Source: JAABYT01 sp041581935 (GTDB taxonomy: Bacteria; Pseudomonadota; Gammaproteobacteria; HK1). From it: a DNA stretch of 6,170 nucleotides. The position numbers and the translations under genes are program-made. Shown here one piece after another: positions 1 through 5,175 of the stretch. Position 1 is the first letter of the stretch. Every line of letters begins with the position of its first letter. The notes under the pieces are model-generated. The model had not been told where the DNA came from and did no database searches. It saw nothing but the letters and a program-made list of their open reading frames with translations. The stretch lies in contig JBFICP010000198.1 of NCBI GenBank assembly GCA_041581935.1, positions 1 through 6,170 of the forward strand, written 5' to 3'.

Positions 1-480
1 GATCTCCGGGGATTTCGGCAGCTCGGTGAACTCGTAGGCGGCAAATGCATCGACCAGCACCTTGAACTCGAAGGTGCGCTCGCAGAACGTCTGCAGGCGC
101 ATTCCGGGCGAGCCTTGGCGCGGATCGCCGAAGCGGATGACGATGCGGTCGCCTTCGCGCAGGAATCCCCGCACGACTCTTATGAAAAGCGTCTTGTCCC
201 AGGGACGCGTGTTCTGCTTGCCGTCGTAGCGCACGTCCAGAACGGCACCGTTGCTGGCTTCCACGCTGACGAAGTTCGCCGCCGTCGGATCGTCGAACTG
301 CGGGCGGCCCATGTCGCTCGCGAAACGGTGCACCACCTTGATGGTTCCGGTGTCGTCGATACCGAAATAGCCGGCCGTATAGGTCAGCACGAACGACTGG
401 AAGCTGCCGGCGGAAAATGCGCCGGTCGGCTCGATGACCGCATGCCCCATCAGCTCCGGCTTGTACTGGGAATGCGGCAT
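1..480 (-). CDS. N-terminal 160 residues of a DUF3604-like protein (runs off the left edge)
   Basis: The frame is open from an ATG at 480 to base 1, giving 160 residues of a gene whose 3' end lies outside the window. A GGAG Shine-Dalgarno site at 490-493, 9 nt before the ATG, supports this start. There is no signal peptide or membrane segment. The N-terminus (MPHSQYKPELMG) leads into a beta-rich stretch with GSFQSFVLTYTAGYFGIDD (about residues 25-43), VVHRFASDMGRPQFDDP (about 49-65), and a Gly/Arg-rich FGDPRQGSPGMRLQTFCE segment (about 122-139). From memory, these blocks resemble the N-terminal region of DUF3604 proteins, which run over 600 residues and carry a PHP-like metal-binding part further on; that part is not visible here. 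It starts 22 nt after the dioxygenase stop, so it is probably the last or next gene of the operon. It may act on the oxidation product, but that is inference. A coding gene is nearly certain; the family is moderately sure. Confidence 0.8.
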   Translation of the reverse strand, partial: MPHSQYKPELMGHAVIEPTGAFSAGSFQSFVLTYTAGYFGIDDTGTIKVVHRFASDMGRPQFDDPTAANFVSVEASNGAVLDVRYDGKQNTRPWDKTLFIRVVRGFLREGDRIVIRFGDPRQGSPGMRLQTFCERTFEFKVLVDAFAAYEFTELPKSPEI

Positions 481-489
481 GCTGGGTTT

Positions 490-493
490 CTCC
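490..493 (-). promoter_or_regulatory. Shine-Dalgarno site of the DUF3604-like gene
   Basis: GGAG on the minus strand, 9 nt upstream of the ATG at 480, within the 22-nt gap after the dioxygenase stop. It supports independent initiation inside the operon and fixes the start of the partial gene. Confidence 0.55.
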
Positions 494-502
494 GGCGGCG
501 CG

Positions 503-1366
503 TCAGGCCGGGCGACTGCCCTGAATGGTGGTGCGGTGCATGGCGCGCGCATGACGCAGATCGTACTCGGTGGCACGGTGCATCGTGCAGCGGTTGTCCC
601 ACATCACCAGATCACCCGCCCGCCAGCGATGACGATAGATGTGCTCGGGCTGCACGGAGTGGCGGAACAGATGCTTCAGCAGCACGTCGCTCTCGCGCGG
701 CGCCAGACCAACAATGCCGACGGTAAAGCCTTCGTTCACGAACAGCGCCTTGCGTCCGGTCTCCGGATGGGTGCGCACCACCGGGTGGGTGACGTCGGGC
801 ACCTCCGCAAGCTGCTCAGCCGTGAGCGGCGGCCGGTCTTTGTCTTCCTTGGCCATGGCTTGATAACGATCACCGTAGCGATGAATGGCCTCGAGATTCG
901 CGATTCGTGCTTTCGTCTCGTCGTCCAGTGACTCGTAGGCCGCGTACATATCGGCATAGAGCGTGTCACCACCTTCGGGCGGCACTTCGAGAGCGTAGAG
1001 CAGCGAGCCGAGCGGTGGCTTCGCCTTGTAGGTGATGTCGCTGTGCCAGTAAGCGCCCCCGTTGATGATGGGCTTCGTGCCCTCCTCGCCGCGATTGGAC
1101 AGCACCAGAATCTCGGGATGACTCGGGAGAAGCCAGTGCTTGGCGGTATGTATCTCGAGTTCCCCGAAGCGGCGGCTGAACGCGATGTGCTGCTCGTTGC
1201 TCAATCGCTGGTCTCTGAAAACCAGTATCGAATGTGCGAGGAACGCGTCGTGGATGCGCGCGAAGCGATCGTCGTCCAGCGGTTGCGAGAGATCGACGCC
1301 GCCGATCTCGGCGACGAAGCGGCCCTGCACGGGCGTGACGGATAGTTCAATTTCAGTAACTGACAT
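503..1366 (-). CDS. TauD/TfdA-family Fe(II)/2-oxoglutarate-dependent dioxygenase
   Basis: A 287-residue cytoplasmic enzyme, the usual length for TauD (about 280). Family members couple oxidation of 2-oxoglutarate to hydroxylation of a substrate, often releasing sulfite, sulfate or an alcohol. The iron-binding facial triad is visible as H108-x-D110 (in YWHSD) and H263 (in WDNRCTMHRAT). R274, 11 residues after H263, matches the 2-oxoglutarate carboxylate arginine, and R278 in MHRTT matches TauD R270. Other family blocks are the N-terminal IGGVDLSQPL, VVFRD-like LVFRDQ (49-53), RFGELEIH (66-73), GGDTLYADMYAAYE and HPVVRTHPETGRKALFVNEGFT (194-215). The start at 1366 overlaps the permease stop by one base (TGATG), indicating translational coupling. 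H73 aligns with TauD H70, but K76 and G104 replace the positions I align with Y73 and N95, so taurine is doubtful. A sulfonate, sulfate ester or other organic acid is possible. Confidence 0.93.
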   Translation of the reverse strand: MSVTEIELSVTPVQGRFVAEIGGVDLSQPLDDDRFARIHDAFLAHSILVFRDQRLSNEQHIAFSRRFGELEIHTAKHWLLPSHPEILVLSNRGEEGTKPIINGGAYWHSDITYKAKPPLGSLLYALEVPPEGGDTLYADMYAAYESLDDETKARIANLEAIHRYGDRYQAMAKEDKDRPPLTAEQLAEVPDVTHPVVRTHPETGRKALFVNEGFTVGIVGLAPRESDVLLKHLFRHSVQPEHIYRHRWRAGDLVMWDNRCTMHRATEYDLRHARAMHRTTIQGSRPA

Positions 1367-2265
1367 CAGCGTGACATCCCCCAGCGTATGATGGTGCGCA
1401 TCTCGACATTGCGGAAAATGACGTTTTCCACCACCAGTCCAATGACGATGACGGTAAAGAGCCCCGCGAACACGTCCGCGGTCTCGAGATTCTGGCTGCC
1501 CTCGAAGATGAACCAGCCGAGCCCACCGCTGCCCGAAGAGGCGCCGAACACCAGCTCGGCGCCGATCAGCGTGCGCCAGGCGAACGCCCAGCCTATTTTC
1601 ATGCCGGTGAGAATCGATGGAAAGGCCGCCGGAATCAGGATCTTGGCGACATAGCGGATGCCGGTGAGCCCGTAGTTGCGGCCGATCATGCGAAGCGGCT
1701 CGCTGACCGCCATGAACCCATTGTGAGTGCTGAGCGCAACCGCCCACAGCACCGAGTGGATCAGCACGAACACCAGGCTCGCGGTGCCGAGACCGAACCA
1801 GAGCATTGCGAGCGGCAGAAGCGCGATGGCGGGCAACGGGTTGAACATCGCCGTCACCGTGGCGAGAAAGTCGCTGCCGATGCGGCTCGCGGTCGCCCAC
1901 AGCACCAGCACCGCGGCGATGGCGAGTCCCGCCGAGTAGCCGTAGATGAGCACTTTGACGGAGAACCAGATCTTGCTCGGGAGGTCGCCGTGCACGAGCG
2001 CGTTCCACAGTGCGACCGCGCTGTCGGAGAAGCGCGGGAACATGAGCGGCTCCACGTCGAGGATCACCGTGTAGGCCTGCCACAACACCACCAGTCCTAG
2101 CAGTATCGCGCCCTTGCGAACCGCGTTGATGTCCCAGATGCGTTCGACGAGAGAAAGAGGACGCTCGACGTCGCCGATGGCGGCCTCGCCGATGTCGTCG
2201 ACGACGAACTCCGGGCGGACGATGATCTCCGGCAGCGCGGGATTTTTCGTGGCAGGGGTGCTCAT
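1366..2265 (-). CDS. ABC transporter permease, NitT/TauT (SsuC/TauC) type, second paralog
   Basis: A 299-residue inner-membrane protein forming half of the transmembrane channel. A roughly 45-residue hydrophilic N-terminus precedes the first membrane helix (about 52-68, AILLGLVVLWQAY). Further hydrophobic segments lie near 104-126, 141-160, 163-180, 222-240 and 266-284, in keeping with the six-helix BPD_transp_1 fold. The cytoplasmic EAA-like loop that contacts the ATPase is at about 192-225 (MIGRNYGL, then RYVAKILIPAAFPSILTG). The ATG at 2265 overlaps the previous stop by 4 nt (ATGA), which fixes the start. It is clearly paralogous to the permease just upstream: by hand count 86 of 117 aligned core residues are identical. 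Most TauC/SsuC systems are encoded with one permease that presumably works as a homodimer, so a heterodimer is inferred here. The substrate cannot be told from the sequence. Confidence 0.95.
   Translation of the reverse strand: MSTPATKNPALPEIIVRPEFVVDDIGEAAIGDVERPLSLVERIWDINAVRKGAILLGLVVLWQAYTVILDVEPLMFPRFSDSAVALWNALVHGDLPSKIWFSVKVLIYGYSAGLAIAAVLVLWATASRIGSDFLATVTAMFNPLPAIALLPLAMLWFGLGTASLVFVLIHSVLWAVALSTHNGFMAVSEPLRMIGRNYGLTGIRYVAKILIPAAFPSILTGMKIGWAFAWRTLIGAELVFGASSGSGGLGWFIFEGSQNLETADVFAGLFTVIVIGLVVENVIFRNVEMRTIIRWGMSR
1378..1382 (-). promoter_or_regulatory. Shine-Dalgarno-like GGGGG for the dioxygenase
   Basis: GGGGGATG within the last codons (Trp-Gly-Met) of the second permease, 11 nt before the dioxygenase ATG. 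The spacing is on the long side. The same block at the same spacing stands at the end of the first permease, suggesting that the coupling signal was duplicated with the gene. Confidence 0.4.
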
Positions 2266-3164
2266 TGTATCTGCATCCCCCAGCGCGCCACGGTGCGCTC
2301 CTCGATCTTTCGAAACACCACGTTCTCCACCACGACCCCGACCACGATGACGGAGAAGAGCCCCGCGAACACGTGGGGGATCTGCAAGTCCATCTGGTTT
2401 GCGAAGATGAACCAGCCGAGCCCGCCCGAGGACGTGCCTTCGGTATCGGCGATGGATCCGCCGAACACGAGCTCCGCCGCGATGAGCGTGCGCCAGGCAT
2501 ACGCCCAGCCGATGCGCAGTCCCGTCAGTATCGACGGGAACGCGGCCGGGATGAGAATCTTGGCGACGTATTTGAGGCCGCGAAGCCCGTAGTTTCGTCC
2601 CACCATGCGCTGGGTGTCGCTGACGCCGAGAAAGCCCGTATGGGTGTTCAACGCCACCGGCCACACCACCGAATGCAGCAGGGTGAACACGATGGCGTCG
2701 GCGCCGAGCCCGAACCACAGGAGCGCCATGGGCAGCAGCGCGATGGCGGGCAGGGGATTCAGCATTGCGGTCAAGGTGCCGAGAAGATCGCTGCCGAAGC
2801 GCGACGTCACCGCCAGGGTCGTCAGCACGGTCGCAATGAATATGCCGATGGCGTAGCCCGCCAGAAGGATCGACAGCGAGTTGCCGATCATGAAGAGCAG
2901 ATTCTCCGACCACAGCGCCTGCACCAACGCGGCGCCGGTGCTCGAGAACGGCGGCAGAATCAGCTCGGAGATCCCGCCGATGCGGGTGTAGAGCTCCCAC
3001 AGCACGACCAGGCCGACGAGGATGCTGAGCTTGCGTACCGCATTGATGTTGCTCACGCGCTCGAAGAGCGACAACGCGCGCGCGACGTCGCCGTGGTCGG
3101 CCGCACCGATCTCGCTCGCCTCGTATTCCGGGCGGATGTAGAGCCGGGCTTGGCCGTCAGACAT
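2262..3164 (-). CDS. ABC transporter permease, NitT/TauT (SsuC/TauC) type, first paralog
   Basis: A 300-residue inner-membrane permease of the BPD_transp_1 superfamily. A hydrophilic N-terminus of about 44 residues is followed by helix 1 (about 46-60, KLSILVGLVVLWELY). Other hydrophobic stretches lie near 97-119, 135-152, 156-172, 214-235 and 265-284. The EAA-like loop, which docks on the ATPase, covers about 186-219, including YVAKILIPAAFPSILTG (199-215). The frame is open further upstream to 3278, but I chose the ATG at 3164 because it has a strong GAGGAGG ribosome site 9 nt before it, overlaps the ATPase stop by only 8 nt, and gives an N-terminus (MSDGQARLYIRPEYEASEIG) matching the paralog's IRPEY/VRPEF block. 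The longer version would begin with a region that merely shadows the ATPase C-terminus. Compared with its paralog it has a five-residue longer loop (IADTEGT region, about 238-244) before the shared GGLGWFIF. Confidence 0.95.
   Translation of the reverse strand: MSDGQARLYIRPEYEASEIGAADHGDVARALSLFERVSNINAVRKLSILVGLVVLWELYTRIGGISELILPPFSSTGAALVQALWSENLLFMIGNSLSILLAGYAIGIFIATVLTTLAVTSRFGSDLLGTLTAMLNPLPAIALLPMALLWFGLGADAIVFTLLHSVVWPVALNTHTGFLGVSDTQRMVGRNYGLRGLKYVAKILIPAAFPSILTGLRIGWAYAWRTLIAAELVFGGSIADTEGTSSGGLGWFIFANQMDLQIPHVFAGLFSVIVVGVVVENVVFRKIEERTVARWGMQIQ
2277..2281 (-). promoter_or_regulatory. Shine-Dalgarno-like GGGGG for the second permease
   Basis: GGGGGATG in the 3' end of the first permease, 11 nt before the ATG at 2265. 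It uses the same Trp-Gly-Met codons and the same distance as the site before the dioxygenase. Together with the ATGA overlap it suggests reinitiation or coupling. Confidence 0.4.
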
Positions 3165-3996
3165 GCGGGGCGGCCTCCTCTTCGAGAATGCGGTCGGCGA
3201 ACAGCATGTCGTGTATGCGTTTCTGCAACGCGGCGAACGCCTCGTCACCGACGTTGGTGTGGCCCAGCTGATGGGCATTGAGCTCCGCCTTCACCTGACC
3301 CGGATGCGGTGACAGGACCAGCACCCGGCTGCCGATGATGAGCGCCTCTTCGATGGAATGGGTCACGAACAGCACCGTGAAGTGCGTCTCCTCCCACAGC
3401 TGCAGGAGCTCCTCCTGCATTTGACGGCGGGTCAGGGCATCGAGCGCCGCGAACGGCTCGTCCATGAGAAGAATGTCGGGCTCCATGGCCATGCCTCGCG
3501 CGATGGCGACGCGCTGCTTCATGCCTCCGGAGAGCATGTGCGGATAGGTATCCTCGAAGCGATCGAGCTTGACCTTGTGGATGTAGTCGCGGGCGATCTC
3601 ATCGGCCTGCGCCTTCGTCGCGCAACGGCCGCCGTTCAGCAACGCGAAGGTAATGTTCTGCTTCACCGTCTTCCAGGGCAGAAGCTGATCGAATTCCTGA
3701 AACACCATGACCCGATCGGGTCCGGGATCGGCGATGACGCGTCCCTTGAGACGCATCTCGCCTTCGACGGGCTTGAGATAGCCGGCGACGCCCTTGAGCA
3801 GCGTCGACTTTCCGCACCCGGACGGACCGAGGAGCACAAACCGGTCGGAAGGAAAAATCTGGAAGCTGACCCTGTAGGTCGCGGTGATCAGAGACTCCTT
3901 GGTCTTGTACTGGAGCGTGACACCGTCGACATCGAGGATGGGTCGCACCGCCGAGGCGGCGGGGTGTTCCCCCGCCGCCTGAACTCTGGCCGCCAT
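3157..3996 (-). CDS. ABC transporter ATP-binding protein, NitT/TauT (SsuB/TauB) type
   Basis: A 279-residue cytoplasmic ATPase that powers the importer as a dimer under the two permeases. All nucleotide-binding motifs are intact: Walker A GPSGCGKST (57-65), Q-loop at VFQEFDQLLPW (98-108), ABC signature LSGGMKQR (155-162), Walker B ILLMDE (175-180), D-loop PFAALD (181-186) and switch His213 in VTHS. The PGPDRVMVFQ block before the Q-loop is characteristic of the nitrate/sulfonate/taurine ATPase subfamily, as far as I know it. The C-terminal 45 or so residues (after LSPHPGQ) are family-typical and carry no extra regulatory domain. The ATG at 3996 lies 4 nt after the binding-protein stop, with GGGAAG 8 nt upstream. 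The stop overlaps the first permease by 8 nt. The residues before the domain (1-19, Ala-rich) are weakly constrained, so a slightly later start cannot be excluded, although no better start was seen. Confidence 0.96.
   Translation of the reverse strand: MAARVQAAGEHPAASAVRPILDVDGVTLQYKTKESLITATYRVSFQIFPSDRFVLLGPSGCGKSTLLKGVAGYLKPVEGEMRLKGRVIADPGPDRVMVFQEFDQLLPWKTVKQNITFALLNGGRCATKAQADEIARDYIHKVKLDRFEDTYPHMLSGGMKQRVAIARGMAMEPDILLMDEPFAALDALTRRQMQEELLQLWEETHFTVLFVTHSIEEALIIGSRVLVLSPHPGQVKAELNAHQLGHTNVGDEAFAALQKRIHDMLFADRILEEEAAPHV
3174..3180 (-). promoter_or_regulatory. Shine-Dalgarno site deciding the first permease start
   Basis: GAGGAGG, a near-perfect anti-16S match, lies inside the ATPase 3' end (Glu-Glu-Ala codons) and 9 nt before the ATG at 3164. 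It is the main reason for preferring the 300-residue permease over the longer open frame reaching 3278. Confidence 0.7.
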
Positions 3997-4000
3997 CGAA

Positions 4001-5047
4001 TCAGCTTCCCTTCTGGTCGTAGTTGTTCTCCCAGTAATAGTCCTTCCAGCTCTCGGGCATGTTGTCGATGGAGCCGATACTGTGGAGGAACTCTGCGAAC
4101 TGCATGGTTCGCTCGGGCTGCACCGTGTAATCCATCTCGCCCGGAGTCGTCAGCATTTTTTCCACATCGGCGAGATCGAGCTTGGACTTGGTGAAGCTGT
4201 GGTAGAGACCGGCAGCGCGCTTTTTGTCCTCGTTGATCCAGTCGATGCCTTTGCGGAACGACGTCCACACGCACTCGTAGAGCATTGGATTGTCGTTTTT
4301 CCACGCTTCGGTGGTGTACATGGCGACTGTGCTGTGCCGGCCGCCGAGCACGTCGTAGGAAGTGATGACGTTGTGCACTTTGCCGCTGTTCAACTCATTC
4401 CAGGAAGTCGGCAGCGTAGCGAAATGGCTCTTGACCGCCTGGCCACCTGCCAGCAACGCAGCCATCGCCGACGGATGCTTCATCGACACGGTCATGTCGT
4501 CGAGCTTGAAGGCATTGCCCTTGCCCCACTGCTTCTCCGCCGCCATCTGCAGGACCACTGCCTGTATCGAGACCTTCACCGAAGGTGTCGCGATCTTGTG
4601 ATCCGTCAAGCCGACATAGTCCTCGAGGTTCTTTACCCGCGAGTCGTTGGTATTGAGCTTCAGGGGCATGGCCGCGAGATTGGTCATCGCCTTCACGTTG
4701 AGGCGTCCCTTGGTCTTGTCCCAGACTTTCAGCAACGGTCCGATGCCGCCGGCGGCAAAGTCGACGTTCTTGGAAAGCAGTGCCTGGTTGACCGCCGCGC
4801 CGCCACTGAATCGGTGCATGCTGACTTTGACGTCACCGAGCCCCTTCTCCTTCGCGCAGGTCTCGACCATCTTGTGGCTCACCACCGCGTGCATGGGAAG
4901 GTAGAGCAGGCCGAACTGCTGAGCGAAACGCACTTCGTCGCTTTCGGCCGCCGCCGGGCCGGCAAGACCCGCCGTCATGACGGTTGCCAAAGAGACAACC
5001 GCGAGCTTTTTCATACGGCTGCCTTGCAGCCTCGTTACTTTGATCAT
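4001..5047 (-). CDS. Periplasmic substrate-binding protein, NitT/TauT (TauA/SsuA/NMT1-like) family
   Basis: A 348-residue secreted receptor that delivers the substrate to the permeases. A Sec signal peptide is clear: a basic N-region (MIKVTRLQGSRMKK), a hydrophobic core (LAVVSLATVMTAGLAG, 15-30) and an A-x-A site giving probable cleavage after Ala34 (PAAA before ESDE). There is no lipobox Cys. The mature protein opens with VRFAQQFGLLYLPMHAVVSHKMVE, a standard NitT/TauT first strand and helix, followed by FSGGAAVNQALLSKNVDFAAGGIGPLLKVWDK (80-111), where such proteins usually line the ligand cleft. KIATPSVKVSIQAVVLQMAAEK (151-172) begins the second lobe. Cys64 and Cys259 could pair, but this is speculative. 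The start at 5047 has GGAGG 9 nt upstream; a second ATG at 5014 (MKKLAVV) gives a more usual leader but has a poor ribosome site. The ligand is unknown: the family covers sulfonates, nitrate, taurine, thiamine precursors and aromatic acids. Confidence 0.94.
   Translation of the reverse strand: MIKVTRLQGSRMKKLAVVSLATVMTAGLAGPAAAESDEVRFAQQFGLLYLPMHAVVSHKMVETCAKEKGLGDVKVSMHRFSGGAAVNQALLSKNVDFAAGGIGPLLKVWDKTKGRLNVKAMTNLAAMPLKLNTNDSRVKNLEDYVGLTDHKIATPSVKVSIQAVVLQMAAEKQWGKGNAFKLDDMTVSMKHPSAMAALLAGGQAVKSHFATLPTSWNELNSGKVHNVITSYDVLGGRHSTVAMYTTEAWKNDNPMLYECVWTSFRKGIDWINEDKKRAAGLYHSFTKSKLDLADVEKMLTTPGEMDYTVQPERTMQFAEFLHSIGSIDNMPESWKDYYWENNYDQKGS
5017..5031 (-). repeat. Short GC-rich hairpin in the binding-protein leader
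   Basis: GGCTGC and GCAGCC form a perfect 6-bp stem around a 3-nt loop. It lies just upstream of the second possible ATG (5014) and within codons 6-11 of the longer frame. If it folds in the mRNA it would hinder initiation at 5014, favouring the start at 5047. It could equally be a chance feature of GC-rich codons. Confidence 0.35.
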
Positions 5048-5056
5048 TTTACTTGT

Positions 5057-5061
5057 CCTCC
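5057..5061 (-). promoter_or_regulatory. Strong Shine-Dalgarno site of the binding-protein gene
   Basis: GGAGG (GGAGGA with the next base), 9 nt before the ATG at 5047. It decides the start in favour of the 348-residue form and suggests the strong translation usual for the binding protein, the most abundant part of such transporters. Confidence 0.7.
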
Positions 5062-5101
5062 GTCACCCTTTTGTTGTCATCGGTTGCTACGCCGATCCGT
5101 T

Positions 5102-5122
5102 GTTGGCCATGTCAGGGCCAAC
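5102..5122. repeat. Inverted repeat GTTGGCC-N7-GGCCAAC, candidate operator or hairpin
   Basis: A perfect 7-bp inverted repeat with a 7-nt spacer (ATGTCAG on the plus strand). Two further outer pairs can form beyond a single T/G mismatch. The half-sites are 14 bp apart centre to centre, somewhat more than one helical turn. It lies between the GntR/UTRA regulator and the binding-protein gene, where an operator for the regulator would be expected. It does not contain the GT-n-TA-n-AC core known for HutC-type operators, so the assignment is tentative. An mRNA stem-loop is the alternative. Confidence 0.4.
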
Positions 5123-5175
5123 GACCCCGTCGACGTCCGGCGGGAATGCACGGACACGGAGCATTTTTAAATTTC

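Larger units (their letters stand above)
5048..5175 (-). other. Regulator to binding-protein intergenic region, probable operon control region
   Basis: These 128 bp are the largest gap inside the cluster. The part next to the regulator stop (about 5161-5175) is AT-rich, with AAATTTAAAAAT on the minus strand. The middle holds a GC-rich inverted repeat (5102-5122), and the end carries the strong ribosome site. No convincing -35/-10 pair was found by eye. CTGACA (a 5 of 6 match to a -35) falls in the repeat loop, but no good -10 stands at the right distance. No U-run follows the hairpin, so it is not a standard terminator. Confidence 0.45.

Noticed and set aside
2194..2205. 12-bp palindrome GTCGTCGACGAC
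   Set aside because: It lies inside the second permease and encodes Val-Val-Asp-Asp in an acidic N-terminal stretch; it is explained by codon choice.
503..2500. Apparent 665-codon fusion reaching from the first permease into the dioxygenase
   Set aside because: The first 378 or so residues are out-of-frame permease sequence, low in complexity and Arg-rich. The dioxygenase family match begins only at the ATG at 1366.
1366..3000. Apparent 544-codon permease with a long N-terminal extension
   Set aside because: The extra residues upstream of 2265 are the shifted frame of the first permease. The ATGA overlap and the match to the paralog's N-terminus fix the start at 2265.
2265..3281. Plus-strand open frame of 338 codons opposite the first permease
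   Set aside because: It mirrors the permease gene almost exactly, is rich in His, Arg, Glu and Gln with no hydrophobic core or known domain, and is the usual antisense shadow of GC-rich coding DNA.
503..5047. Assignment as tauABCD for taurine
   Set aside because: The order is similar, but there are two permeases, a UTRA-type regulator and non-matching taurine-amine contacts in the dioxygenase. The gene symbols would overstate what the sequence shows.
5102..5122. Rho-independent terminator after the regulator
   Set aside because: The stem is good, but the minus strand after it reads AACGGATCGG, with no T-run. A terminator is not supported.
4082..5170. Plus-strand open frame of 362 codons opposite the binding-protein gene
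   Set aside because: It covers a gene with intact signal peptide and family motifs on the other strand; its own translation shows no recognisable fold and no supporting ribosome site was seen.
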